Shown here: piece by piece, positions 26,023 to 34,326 of the stretch
Numbering within the stretch: position 1 is the first letter of the stretch
Layout: the number at the start of each line of letters is the position of its first letter
NCBI GenBank assembly: GCA_020854915.1
Contig: JAHKLT010000035.1
Location: 1-35,884 of the forward strand
From: Methanobacteriaceae archaeon
Lineage (GTDB): Archaea > Methanobacteriota > Methanobacteria > Methanobacteriales > Methanobacteriaceae
DNA length: 35,884 nt
Direction: 5' to 3'
Notes under the pieces: generated by a model
Databases searched by the model: none
What the model saw: the letters and a program-made list of their open reading frames with translations, nothing else
Told to the model about the DNA's origin: nothing
Translations under genes and position numbers: made by a program

Positions 26023-26955
26023 TTGAAAACTATAGAATGGGTAGATAATAGTCTAAAACTCATAGATCAAAGAAAAATTCCAAACGAACTATCATACGTT
26101 TATTGTACTAAGTATCAAGATGTAATTGAAGCTATTGATAATATGACTGTTCGTGGTGCACCAGCTATTGGTGTTGCAGCAGCATTTGCAATGGCTTTAG
26201 CTGATATCAATGGTGAAAATCTTGAAAAAGCAGCTGAAGACATTAAATCTTCAAGACCAACAGCTATTAATTTATTTTGGGCAGTAGACAGAGTTTATAA
26301 TAGTGATAATACTTTAGATGAAGCTTTAAAAATTTACAGTGAAGATGTTGAAACTAATTTAGCTATTGGTCAATATGGTTCTAGTATAATTGATGAGGGA
26401 GATACTATTTTAACCCATTGTAATGCTGGTGCTCTTGCTTGTACAGAATATGGTACTGCTTTAGGGGTTATTAGATCAGCATTCAGTGAAGGTAAAGATA
26501 TTAATGTTATTTGTGATGAAACTCGTCCAAGAGGTCAGGGAGCAAGATTAAGTGTTTGGGAATTACAAGAAGAAGGTATTCCTGTTAAACTAATTCCAGA
26601 TGTTGCTTCAGGATATTTAATGTCTTTAGGTAAAATTGATAAAGTAATTATTGGAGCAGATAGAGTAGCTAAAGGTGGAATTGTTAATAAAATTGGTTCT
26701 TTACTTGTTGGACTTGCAGCAAATAATTTTAATATTCCTTTTTATGTAGCTGCACCTTTTTCAACTTTCGATAAGGATAATTCTATTTTTGATACAGAAA
26801 TTGAAGAGAGATCTCAATATGAGGTAACTCATTATGGTGGATGTAGAATTTGTCCTGAGAATACTGAAGTAATTAATCCTGCTTTTGATATTGTTCCAAA
26901 TAATTTAATTACAGGCATTATAACAGAAGAAGGGATTATTGATCCAATTAAATAG
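26023..26955 (+). CDS. MtnA-like aldose-phosphate isomerase (eIF2B-alpha-related)
   Basis: A 310-residue member of the MtnA/ribose-1,5-bisphosphate isomerase family. Signatures are TVRGAPAIGVAAAFAMALAD, THCNAGALACTEYGTALGVI (catalytic-type Cys), CDETRPRGQGARLS and IIGADRVAKGGIVNKIGSLL (catalytic-type Asp). Overall it resembles methylthioribose-1-phosphate isomerase more than the ribose bisphosphate enzyme. It would serve methylthioadenosine or related 5'-deoxynucleoside salvage. The TTG at 26023 is preferred because GGAGGT lies seven bases upstream; a TTG at 26008 overlaps that site. The next gene starts nine bases after its stop. Confidence 0.88.
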   Translation: MKTIEWVDNSLKLIDQRKIPNELSYVYCTKYQDVIEAIDNMTVRGAPAIGVAAAFAMALADINGENLEKAAEDIKSSRPTAINLFWAVDRVYNSDNTLDEALKIYSEDVETNLAIGQYGSSIIDEGDTILTHCNAGALACTEYGTALGVIRSAFSEGKDINVICDETRPRGQGARLSVWELQEEGIPVKLIPDVASGYLMSLGKIDKVIIGADRVAKGGIVNKIGSLLVGLAANNFNIPFYVAAPFSTFDKDNSIFDTEIEERSQYEVTHYGGCRICPENTEVINPAFDIVPNNLITGIITEEGIIDPIK

Positions 26956-26963
26956 GTGATTAT

Positions 26964-27809
26964 TTGAATATTAATGAAAGATTTTCTCAAAAACATGTTG
27001 TTATTTTTAGTTTTTTAGTTGGGTTGATATTTGTTGCTATATTTGGATTTGGTTTGTTTCATCTTATTTTAGCATTTACATTTCCTCATTTCTTAGCTAT
27101 TCCAAGTATGGACTATCTATTTTCATCTATTAATAATTTCATAGCTTTTATATTGTTAATTGCATTAATTAAAAAAATTGATTTATTTAAAAATATACCT
27201 TGGAATATTGGTGGAATAAAGAAAGGACTTCTTTTAGGTTTTACTTTAATAGTTTTTACTATACTACAGATGGCTTTAATATATTCTAATGCATTAGATA
27301 AAAATATTGTTTTTAATTTAATAACAATGTTAAATACAGTTATTTATTGTATTTCTATTGGATTATGGGAAGAAACATTATGTAGAGGTTTACTTTTAAC
27401 AAATATGTTAAAAAAATGGGGAAATACAAAAAAAGGACTTGTTATTTCTATAATATTATCTTCAGTAATATTTGGTGGATTACATATAATCTCTGCATTT
27501 AATGCTGGCTTAATTCCTGCACTTATTCAAGTAAGTTATGCTTCTATAATGGGGATTTTACTTGCTATAATCTATATTAAAACTAAAAGTTTATGGTCAG
27601 TTATAGTACTACATATTATATTAAACTTCTCAGCATATTCAATGCCTTATTTAGTGCCTGGATCTATTGGAAATCCCCCATATTTCATAATATTCTTGAT
27701 ATTATTTAATGTATTGTGGTTAGTATTGTCATTCTTCTTGATTGTTAAAATGGATGTTGAAGATATTAATAATTTACTTTATTTTAATCAAGAACACGAG
27801 CATCAATAG
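26964..27809 (+). CDS. CPBP-family intramembrane metalloprotease
   Basis: A 281-residue polytopic membrane protein of the CAAX protease/bacteriocin-processing (ABI/Rce1) family. The conserved glutamates and Arg are in WEETLCRG (about 135-142), with His in FGGLHI (near 174) and LHIILN (near 218). About eight hydrophobic segments are visible. It starts at TTG 26964 with AGGTGA overlapping the stop of the isomerase gene. The substrate is unknown. Its end overlaps the convergent trm5 gene by 26 bases. Confidence 0.85.
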   Translation: MNINERFSQKHVVIFSFLVGLIFVAIFGFGLFHLILAFTFPHFLAIPSMDYLFSSINNFIAFILLIALIKKIDLFKNIPWNIGGIKKGLLLGFTLIVFTILQMALIYSNALDKNIVFNLITMLNTVIYCISIGLWEETLCRGLLLTNMLKKWGNTKKGLVISIILSSVIFGGLHIISAFNAGLIPALIQVSYASIMGILLAIIYIKTKSLWSVIVLHIILNFSAYSMPYLVPGSIGNPPYFIIFLILFNVLWLVLSFFLIVKMDVEDINNLLYFNQEHEHQ

Positions 27810-28788
27810 CTATATGCCACACTCTAGGACTATTTGATTTAACTTTACGAGTAGAAAGTATTTCTACTTTTTTATTTTTTTTAGATGCAGCTTTATCTAT
27901 TCTATTAATTCCTTGTGTGTAGTCACTTGAAAATTCATAATAATTTATTATACCATTATTTTCTATTAAATCAATAGCTAAATCTAAAAATTCATAAGAT
28001 GTTCCTGGTAAATTCATTATAATTCTATTAAATTTTTTATTTATATTTAAATTATTTATATCTTGATTTATAGGTGTTATTTCACCTTTTAATTTATTTA
28101 ATTCAATATTTTCTTTTAAATAACCTATAGCTATTTTGTTTATATCAACTGCTGTAACTTTAACCTTTTTCTTACTAGCTATTATGATTGGAAATGGACC
28201 GATACCACAAAACATATCTAATATTTCTTCATTATCTTTAACATCTTCAGCTATTTTAAGACGCTCTGTGGCAAGTCGGGGGGAAAAATAAACTTTTGAA
28301 ACATCTAATTTTAGTCTGTTTTTATGTTCTTTGTGTATTGTTATAGGATTATTTATACCAGCTAAAAATTCAATTTTTCTAACTCTTGTCTTTCCTTCAA
28401 TAGGACTTTTTTTCATATAAACTGATTTTCTTTTTGTGAATTCAAGAGCTGCTTCTCCAATAGCTATTTTTTTATTTTCTAGGTTTTTTGGTATTTCTAA
28501 AATTACTATATCTCCAATTATATCAAAGGATGTTTTTAATTTTTCTAAATCATTTTCATTTAATTTATCATCTAATAATTCAGTAAAATTTTTAGGAAAT
28601 AATTTAACTTTTTTTAAATCAATATCAACGATTTCTAAATCATTGTATATGTTTTTTTCATCTTTTATAGGAATATAACCATAATAATCATCTGTTTTAA
28701 TTTTATAACTAATATCCATTAATTCTTTTTCAAGTAATTCTATTCTTAAATTATTTAAATTTTTAATTGGAGTTTTAACAGCTTTCAT
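27784..28788 (-). CDS. trm5: tRNA (guanine-37-N1)-methyltransferase Trm5
   Basis: A 334-residue Trm5/Met-10+ family enzyme that makes m1G37 in tRNA and so prevents frameshifting. The pre-catalytic motif NRLKLDVSKVYFSPRLATER is followed by the SAM motif DMFCGIGPFPIIIA, AVDINKIAIGYLKENIELN and the NLPGTSYEF active-site segment. An N-terminal domain of about 100 residues, as in Trm5b, is present. No ribosome site precedes the ATG, and a TATA-like run near 28808-28822 suggests a leaderless transcript. Related Tyw2/Taw enzymes are the alternative, but the NLP motif favours Trm5. Confidence 0.88.
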   Translation of the reverse strand: MKAVKTPIKNLNNLRIELLEKELMDISYKIKTDDYYGYIPIKDEKNIYNDLEIVDIDLKKVKLFPKNFTELLDDKLNENDLEKLKTSFDIIGDIVILEIPKNLENKKIAIGEAALEFTKRKSVYMKKSPIEGKTRVRKIEFLAGINNPITIHKEHKNRLKLDVSKVYFSPRLATERLKIAEDVKDNEEILDMFCGIGPFPIIIASKKKVKVTAVDINKIAIGYLKENIELNKLKGEITPINQDINNLNINKKFNRIIMNLPGTSYEFLDLAIDLIENNGIINYYEFSSDYTQGINRIDKAASKKNKKVEILSTRKVKSNSPRVWHIAIDARVLD

Positions 28789-28880
28789 TTTATCAGTTTT
28801 TATGATTAAATATAAATATAATATTTTTTAACTTTTCTTTTTAATATTGTGTTTCTTATTTTCTAGTATAAAGTAAGATG

Positions 28881-28888
28881 TATATATT
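28881..28888 (+). promoter_or_regulatory. TATA box upstream of candidate small RNA
   Basis: TATATATT lies about 25 bp before 28910, where the stem of the candidate RNA begins. No ORF follows. Confidence 0.45.
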
Positions 28889-28909
28889 ATTAAAATTAAC
28901 TTATTAATG

Positions 28910-28988
28910 TAGTAGTTGATACTTTGTAATTATGCTCAACATTATTAATACTATTTTTTTTATAAGGTAATCAACTACTATTTTTTTT
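28910..28988 (+). ncRNA. Candidate hairpin small RNA
   Basis: TAGTAGTTGAT (28910-28920) pairs with ATCAACTACTA (28970-28980). Pairing extends past one bulge (ACTTT with the AAGG-containing right arm) to about 16 bp, around a loop of some 35 bases. Eight Ts follow directly at 28981-28988. The predicted start from the TATA box at 28881 coincides with the first paired base. The dph5 promoter follows only nine bases later. No coding potential is seen. I do not recognise a known RNA family. Confidence 0.45.
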
Positions 28989-28996
28989 AAATAGAT

Positions 28997-29004
28997 TTTA
29001 TAAG
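28997..29004 (+). promoter_or_regulatory. TATA box for dph5
   Basis: TTTATAAG about 40 bp before the dph5 ATG; predicted transcription start near 29025. Confidence 0.45.
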
Positions 29005-29038
29005 CTTTAAAAGTAATAGATATAACTAGGTTTTTTAA

Positions 29039-29830
29039 ATGTTTTATTTAGTAGGTTTAGGTTTATTTGATATAAAAGATATTAGTTTAAAAGGATTAGA
29101 ATGTTTAAAAGATGTTGACTTTGTTTATGCAGAATTTTTCACATCTAGATTGTTTGGCTCTAATTTTGAATCTATTGAAAAATTAATTGGTAAAAAAATT
29201 AAAGTTTTATCTAGAAGTGAAGTAGAGGAAGAAGCTGAATTTTTAGAAAAATCTAAATCAAAAGATGTGGCTTTAATTACTGGTGGTGATCCTTTAATAG
29301 CTACAACTCATAGTGATTTTATTGTTGAATGTTCTAAAAGAAATATTTCTTATGAAGTTATTCATGGTTCATCTATATTATCTTCTGGACCAGCTATTTC
29401 TGGTTTACAAGGATATAAATTTGGTAAAGTTACAACTATTCCTTTTCCAGCTGATAATTATCGACCTAAATCACCATATCTAGCTATTGAAGAAAATTTA
29501 AAAATGAATTTACATACTTTAGTTTTATTAGATATTCAAGCAGATAAAGAAAGATATATGACTGTTAATGAAGGTTTAAAATATTTAATTGATATTAAAA
29601 ATGATTTAGATTATGAAGGATTAATTACAGAAAACACTTTAGCTATTGGTATTGCAAGAGTTGGTTCTTCAAATGTATTAGTTAAAGCATCAACTATATC
29701 AAATCTTATTTCTAAAGATTTTGGTTCTCCTCTACATTCTATTATAATACCTTCTAAATTACACATTGTTGAAGCAGAATATTTAGTTGAAATAGCTGGA
29801 GCACCTGAAGAAATTTTAAAAGATGTTTAA
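29039..29830 (+). CDS. dph5: Diphthine synthase
   Basis: A 263-residue SAM-dependent methyltransferase that methylates the aminocarboxypropyl-histidine of elongation factor 2 on the path to diphthamide. The N-terminal YLVGLGLFDIKDISLKGLE, then YAEFFTSRL and LITGGDPLIATTHSD are diagnostic. The C-terminal SPLHSIIIPSKLHIVEAEYL is also typical. The length is normal for archaea. A weak CTAGG is the only ribosome site. A T-rich tract from 29833 follows the stop. Confidence 0.94.
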   Translation: MFYLVGLGLFDIKDISLKGLECLKDVDFVYAEFFTSRLFGSNFESIEKLIGKKIKVLSRSEVEEEAEFLEKSKSKDVALITGGDPLIATTHSDFIVECSKRNISYEVIHGSSILSSGPAISGLQGYKFGKVTTIPFPADNYRPKSPYLAIEENLKMNLHTLVLLDIQADKERYMTVNEGLKYLIDIKNDLDYEGLITENTLAIGIARVGSSNVLVKASTISNLISKDFGSPLHSIIIPSKLHIVEAEYLVEIAGAPEEILKDV

Positions 29831-29832
29831 AT

Positions 29833-29885
29833 ATTTTTATTTTAGAATATTATTTTATTATTTTTTAATTTTTATTTCTTCTTAT
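29833..29885 (+). terminator. T-rich termination tract after dph5
   Basis: Repeated runs of four to six Ts begin right after the stop codon, as expected for archaeal intrinsic termination. Confidence 0.45.
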
Positions 29886-30002
29886 GTATTTTTAATCTTT
29901 ACAAATATTTTTCTAAAGAATATGTACTTTTTAATGGCTATAATTATATTTAAGCATAAAAACACTGGTTAATTTATTTATAATAGTTGATTATTAATAA
30001 AT

Positions 30003-30164
30003 ATGAAAAAAATAAAGCGTGTAACTGTTAGTATAAATATTGAAGTCGATTTGGAATTTAGGAGAATTGCTTCTTCTAAGATGTTATTTCAAACAGGATG
30101 GTACTCTAAAGCTATAGAAGAAGCTATGTTATTGTGGATTAAAGAACAAAAGAAAAATTTTTAG
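30003..30164 (+). CDS. Ribbon-helix-helix micro-protein
   Basis: A 53-residue basic protein with the ribbon-helix-helix pattern: beta strand KRVTVSINIEVDLEFRRIAS, then helices with KAIEEAMLLWIKEQKK. RHH proteins are dimeric DNA-binding repressors, often paired with toxins, but no toxin gene follows. A TATA-like run (TTTATTTA at 29973-29980) lies about 25 bp before the ATG and no ribosome site is visible, so a leaderless message is likely. It is the only supported gene in the 29831-30438 stretch. Confidence 0.65.
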   Translation: MKKIKRVTVSINIEVDLEFRRIASSKMLFQTGWYSKAIEEAMLLWIKEQKKNF

Positions 30165-30195
30165 TTATTCTTTAATATTATTAATATTTCGACTA

Positions 30196-30357
30196 TTGTG
30201 TGAATCATTTATTAATCTTGATAATCAAGATATTGGTATTTCTATTAATCTTGATTTTAATTCTTATTTTGATATAGGGGAATTAAATATATATGGAAAA
30301 TTTAAATTTGAAGATGGATTATTATTTTTTTTAGTTATTAATAGATTATTATATTAA
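30196..30357 (+). CDS. Possible 53-codon ORF after the RHH gene
   Basis: An open frame from TTG 30196 encodes a short peptide with INLDNQDIGISINLDFNSYF and a hydrophobic C-terminal LLFFLVINRLLY. There is no ribosome site and no recognisable family. It may be a remnant or chance ORF in AT-rich DNA. Confidence 0.15.
   Translation: MCESFINLDNQDIGISINLDFNSYFDIGELNIYGKFKFEDGLLFFLVINRLLY
30216..30230. repeat. 15-bp perfect palindrome
   Basis: TCTTGAT-A-ATCAAGA, 51 bp after the RHH gene. It could be an operator for a dimeric regulator, but its place downstream of the gene is not what autoregulation would predict. Confidence 0.3.
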
Positions 30358-30438
30358 GATTAGTTATTAAAAAATATTTTAATCACTTGTTTTTAAATTA
30401 ATAAAGTTAAAATATTATAAATTATATAATTTATTTTT

Positions 30439-31251
30439 ATGAAAGATGATAAACTTAGGCTTGTGAAAATTTTTAATAAAAACTCTAAAATCGAAGATAA
30501 TTCAACAAAATGTGCTATTTTAAAAGATGAAGATTCATTTAAAGATGGAGATTCAGTTGTTGTATTGGATATTGATGAATATCAAAAAATCAAGTCTAAA
30601 CTATCTGATTTTGAAAGTAAAATTAATGATTTTAAAACTGAGCTTTTAGATGAGAAAAATAAAGTCATTGATTCTAAAGAGGAAATTCAAGAGTTAAATA
30701 ATAAGATAAATAAAATTGATAATGAAAGAGTAGCTATTTATAAAGAGCTAGATTATAAAAATAAGATGATTTTAGCTTACAATGTTGAGATAAATAAATC
30801 TGTTTTTGATGCTATTGAAAAAGTTATTGAAGAAGCTAAAAATAACATTAATGAGCAGAATCTTAAAATTGTAAATGATATTAATAGAGCTATTGATAAA
30901 ACTAAAATTGAAGTAAATGAAAGGAATAAAGCTATAGCATTTGATATAAATAGAACTGTTGATGAAATCAATGAAGAAATTAAAAACACAAATGTTTTTA
31001 AAATGATGTTTTATAAAGATAAGATTAATTTAAAAGTACCAACTAACGATTTAATTAAACCTTTTGAATTTGATTTTGATATTAATGAATTGATTTCTTC
31101 TAAAAAATTAGAGTTAGATGCATCTGAAATTATTAAAAATGTCATGCCAAAAATTCCAAAACCATTTTCTAAATATATTGAAAGTTCTGAAGATAATACT
31201 ATTGATATAGATAAAGATAATATTTTTGATTTTAATAAAAAAGAAGATTAA
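30439..31251 (+). CDS. Coiled-coil protein of unknown function
   Basis: A 270-residue soluble, highly charged protein. The first 50 residues form a small domain ending DGDSVVVLDIDEYQKIK. Residues about 50-105 and 120-185 show heptad-like patterns rich in Lys, Glu, Ile and Asn, indicating two coiled-coil segments. The C-terminus is Asp-rich and without structure. No signal peptide or membrane span is evident and I recognise no family. The 3' end overlaps the convergent broken orc1/cdc6 gene by 20 bases, and this insertion or end may have removed the latter's winged-helix domain. Confidence 0.6.
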   Translation: MKDDKLRLVKIFNKNSKIEDNSTKCAILKDEDSFKDGDSVVVLDIDEYQKIKSKLSDFESKINDFKTELLDEKNKVIDSKEEIQELNNKINKIDNERVAIYKELDYKNKMILAYNVEINKSVFDAIEKVIEEAKNNINEQNLKIVNDINRAIDKTKIEVNERNKAIAFDINRTVDEINEEIKNTNVFKMMFYKDKINLKVPTNDLIKPFEFDFDINELISSKKLELDASEIIKNVMPKIPKPFSKYIESSEDNTIDIDKDNIFDFNKKED

Positions 31252-32050
31252 ATTTTATTTTTGATTCATAATTTAATTCTGCTTTTTCACCTAATTCTAA
31301 AAGTGTTTTAATACCATATCTCAAATTAACTTTCCAAAATGTATTTTTAGCTATTTTTTCAATTGTATCTTCACTAATAACATTTGGATAAAAACCTAAA
31401 TAACATCTTTGTTTTCGTATATGAAATATTTCTTCTCTTCTATAAAATGGAAATTTAATTTCTATTGGTAAATAAATTGTTGAAACTAATGGATCTAATG
31501 CAATATTTTTTTCTAAAGAACTAATAGTTATTAATGATACTTGAACATTTTTAAAGGTTTCATGGGTTCTACACAAACTGTAAAAAGTTTTATTTAATTC
31601 TTTAACATTTTTTAAAAGTCCATAATCATCAAAAGCTATTATTAGTACTTTATTTTCTAAGAGTAAATAATCTATAACTTTGTTATAAATGTCCATTGTA
31701 GATAATCCACTTAAATCTGGGTTTTTATTATTTATTTCTTTATAAATTTTAGATATTATTGTGTATTCTGTTCTATAATGCTGGCAATTAATATATACAG
31801 TCTTTATATTTTCAAATCTTTCATTTATTAGCCTAAAATATGTTTTTAAACTTGCATTCTTTCCTTTAAGTAACATTTAATTAGGTGCTAATTTTTTTTA
31901 ATTTTCTCAGAATAAAAAGCCATTGTTTCTAATTGGTAATTATCTATATTTGTAATTTTCAGGGATATAATTATGAGTAAAAACTTCTTTATTTTTAAAA
32001 ATTATACTTTCGCCTTGAAAATTATCAAATAAATTTTGCTGTGATTTCAT
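31232..32050 (-). pseudogene. Broken orc1/cdc6 replication initiator
   Basis: Starting at ATG 32050, the minus strand encodes IFKNKEVFTHNYIPENYKYR, then a one-base deletion, then NYQLETMAFYSEKIKKN in the next frame, then another shift to MLLKGKNASLKTYFRLINER. This is the N-terminal part of an archaeal Orc1/Cdc6 AAA+ ATPase. The Walker A motif, expected as GKNASGKT, reads GKNASLKT, while a Walker B-like LIIAFDD is kept. The C-terminal winged-helix DNA-binding domain is absent. Two frameshifts, a ruined P-loop and truncation mean it is not a working initiator. The longest intact piece is 31232-31876. Confidence 0.72.
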
Positions 32051-32168
32051 TTGTTTTCCTCAAGAAAATATTATTTCAGTATAATATAATTAAAGTCAAA
32101 AAGAGCTTTTGAAAAATAATAAAAAATTTAGTCAAGTAAAATAACTTTAATATTTAAATAAAAGAATC

Positions 32169-32176
32169 TTTATATA
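32169..32176 (+). promoter_or_regulatory. TATA box for rubrerythrin
   Basis: TTTATATA lies 33 bp before the start codon; predicted transcription start near 32199, giving a leader of about 10 bases with the GGAGA site close to its 5' end. Confidence 0.5.
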
Positions 32177-32208
32177 TCATATTAATAATTATATATGGAG
32201 ATGATATT

Positions 32209-32781
32209 TTGTCAAAAGTTTTAAATCAAGAAATTGTTGAAGAGCTAAAAGGAACTCAAACTGAAAAGAATTTATGGGAAGCATTTAGAGGAGAATCTAC
32301 TGCACATACAAAATATTTAATATACAGTAGTAAAGCAAAGGATAATGGTTATGTTCAAATTTCAAATATTTTTGAAGAGACAGCACGTAATGAAAAAGAA
32401 CATGCAAAAATATGGCTTAAAGTTTTACATGGTGAAGACTTCTCAAATACTGATGAATTACTTTTAGATGCAGCTGCTGGTGAAAGATATGAATGGACTG
32501 AAATGTATACTGGATTTGCAGAAACAGCTGATGAAGAAGGTTTTGCAGAATTAGCTGCATTATTTAGAATGGTTGCTAATATTGAAAAAGAGCATGATGC
32601 AAGATATAGAACTTTAGCTGAAAATGTTGAAGAAGGTACTGTATTTAAAAAAGATGAAGAAATTTATTGGATTTGTAGTAACTGTGGCCATATTCATACT
32701 GGAACTGAACCACCAGAAGAATGTCCTGTATGTGCTCATCCAAGATCTTATTTCGAACAAAGAGCTCAAAATTATAATTAA
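32209..32781 (+). CDS. rbr: Rubrerythrin
   Basis: A 190-residue non-heme iron peroxidase that removes hydrogen peroxide in anaerobes. The N-terminal ferritin-like four-helix domain has paired iron ligands in [31 protein letters not shown] and IEKEHDARY. The C-terminal rubredoxin domain has CSNCGH and [11 protein letters not shown]. It starts at TTG 32209, supported by GGAGA upstream. T-rich DNA follows and separates it from the convergent ArcS-like gene. Confidence 0.93.
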   Translation: MSKVLNQEIVEELKGTQTEKNLWEAFRGESTAHTKYLIYSSKAKDNGYVQISNIFEETARNEKEHAKIWLKVLHGEDFSNTDELLLDAAAGERYEWTEMYTGFAETADEEGFAELAALFRMVANIEKEHDARYRTLAENVEEGTVFKKDEEIYWICSNCGHIHTGTEPPEECPVCAHPRSYFEQRAQNYN

Positions 32782-32801
32782 TTCTTTTTTTATTTTATTT
32801 T

Positions 32802-33557
32802 TTAATATAATTGTGAGTATTTTAATAAATACTCTTTATAATTTTTATCAATTATTTTAAGAGCAGATATGTTCTGAGGACTAGTTACAGATCGTTCTTC
32901 TACTAAATTTCTAAGTGTTTTATTTTTCATATGTACTCTAACTTCTTTTAAAACAAAGTTAATTATTTTCTTATTAAATTTAGATATATCTTCACGAGTT
33001 TTATTTTCATAGATTTTATAATTGTCTAAATCATATGCTTTTGTAGGTGTAAGTAAAACATTTAAATAGCTATAATAATCTCCACAATCATCAAAAAAAC
33101 CATCGATACCTAAATAACATAATAATGGAATAAAAGAAGGTTCTGCAAATGGAAATATTAAAAAACTATTAGGATTCATATTTTCTCTAAGGTTTATTAT
33201 TATTTCAACAAGGTTTTTTGGATTTAAAATTAGTTCATCTCCATTAGCTATTACAAAGCCAATATATCCTAATTTTTCAAGCTCTTTTATACATTTTATT
33301 CTTAAGTCAAGGTATTTGGAACCTTGTATAATAGCTATTTTATAATCTTCATCTGATTCAATAGCTAGTTTAGATTTTTTAATAGTTTCTATAACACACC
33401 TTTCAGCTATTTCTTTTTGAATATTATAGCTAGAACCTTCATCTGGAGCTATTTTATATTTTTTTTTATTAATTATTAATGGACTTTCTTCTTTTTCAAG
33501 TTTTCCAAATCTTCCAGGTCCGTCATGACTTCTTATTTCTAATTTTATTTTAATCAA
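32802..33557 (-). CDS. TGT/ArcS-related protein (archaeosine pathway?)
   Basis: A 251-residue protein resembling the N-terminal domain of archaeal tRNA-guanine transglycosylase-like proteins. It opens LEIRSHDGPGRFGKLEKEES, typical of that superfamily, and contains GYIGFVIANGDELIL, FLIFPFAEPSFIPLLCYLGIDGFFDDCGDYY and a conserved C-terminal HMKNKTLRNLVEERS. It lacks the PUA and Cys-rich zinc parts of full TGT or ArcS, so it is a single-domain relative. A role in making or binding archaeosine precursors in tRNA is plausible but not shown. No clear ribosome site is seen; the ATG fits the domain start. Confidence 0.6.
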   Translation of the reverse strand: MIKIKLEIRSHDGPGRFGKLEKEESPLIINKKKYKIAPDEGSSYNIQKEIAERCVIETIKKSKLAIESDEDYKIAIIQGSKYLDLRIKCIKELEKLGYIGFVIANGDELILNPKNLVEIIINLRENMNPNSFLIFPFAEPSFIPLLCYLGIDGFFDDCGDYYSYLNVLLTPTKAYDLDNYKIYENKTREDISKFNKKIINFVLKEVRVHMKNKTLRNLVEERSVTSPQNISALKIIDKNYKEYLLKYSQLY

Positions 33558-33612
33558 ATCCTTACAATTAATTAATTTTATTTTTAATTTTATTTTATAA
33601 ATAATATTAGCC

Positions 33613-33631
33613 TGTAACCTTTTAGGTTACA
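33613..33631. promoter_or_regulatory. Palindrome upstream of the hdrCB TATA box
   Basis: TGTAACCT-TTT-AGGTTACA, a perfect 8-bp inverted repeat ending 21 bp before the TATA box. Its position, just beyond the BRE, suits an activator or repressor site; it is GC-richer than its surroundings. Confidence 0.45.
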
Positions 33632-33652
33632 CCTTCTGAAATTTTAGCAATC

Positions 33653-33660
33653 TTTATATA
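33653..33660 (+). promoter_or_regulatory. TATA box for hdrCB
   Basis: TTTATATA matches box A and predicts transcription near 33683, about 60 bp before hdrC. Confidence 0.55.
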
Positions 33661-33741
33661 CTAAGTTTTAAAAACTATAATATGAAGATTTAAGCTTATA
33701 TTTAGGTTAAGCAAAATCTTAAAAATAAAAAGAGTGATGAC

Positions 33742-34299
33742 ATGACTTTATTAAATGATACTGAAATATTAACTGATGAAGACATCGATAAAAGCTTTAC
33801 CCAAGAGTTTCTTGATGCAGGTATTGATACTGTAGATCATTGTTTCCAATGTGGAACTTGTGGTGGAGGATGTCCTTCTGGAAAAAGAACCCCCTATAAA
33901 GTAAGACAACTTGTAAGAAAATGTTTACTTGGATTAAAAGAAGAAGTAATTTCTGATGATTCTTTATGGATGTGTACAACTTGCTATACTTGTCAAGAAA
34001 GATGTCCTCGAAGTGTTAAAATCGTTGATATTGTTAAAAAAGCACGTAACATTGCAGCACGTGCAGGATATATGGCAACAGCACATAGAAAAACAGGTTC
34101 TTTTGTAATTACTACTGGTCATGGAGTACCTATAAATCCAGCTACTAAAGAGTTAAGAAAAAGGGTGGGTCTTGGAGAATTACCACCAACTACTCATGCA
34201 TTCCCTGAAGCATTAGAAGAAGTACAAAAAATCTGTAAAAAAACTGGATTTGATGATTTAATCGGTTTTGATGAAAAAACCGGTGAATTAAAGGATTAA
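33742..34299 (+). CDS. hdrC: CoB-CoM heterodisulfide reductase subunit C
   Basis: A 185-residue iron-sulfur protein that passes electrons from HdrA to HdrB in the cytoplasmic electron-bifurcating heterodisulfide reductase. Two 4Fe-4S motifs are complete: Cys 34/37/40/44 (CFQCGTCGGGC) and 78/81/84/88 (CTTCYTCQERC). The length matches Methanobacteriales HdrC. It is 27 bp before hdrB, forming the usual hdrCB unit; hdrA and mvh genes are elsewhere. The ribosome site GTGAT is modest. Confidence 0.95.
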   Translation: MTLLNDTEILTDEDIDKSFTQEFLDAGIDTVDHCFQCGTCGGGCPSGKRTPYKVRQLVRKCLLGLKEEVISDDSLWMCTTCYTCQERCPRSVKIVDIVKKARNIAARAGYMATAHRKTGSFVITTGHGVPINPATKELRKRVGLGELPPTTHAFPEALEEVQKICKKTGFDDLIGFDEKTGELKD

Positions 34300-34326
34300 G
34301 GTAAATTATTTTAAGGAGTTATTAAA

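Noticed and set aside
30003-30357. RHH protein plus following ORF as a toxin-antitoxin pair
   Set aside because: The following frame starts at TTG without a ribosome site and shows no toxin motif.
30777-30989. Minus-strand ORF within the coiled-coil gene
   Set aside because: Shadow of the charged coiled-coil frame; repetitive Leu/Ser/Ile composition and no ribosome site.
31877-32168. Replication origin next to the broken orc1/cdc6
   Set aside because: I see no repeated origin-recognition-box-like sequences in the gap; only AT-rich DNA and one weak inverted repeat.
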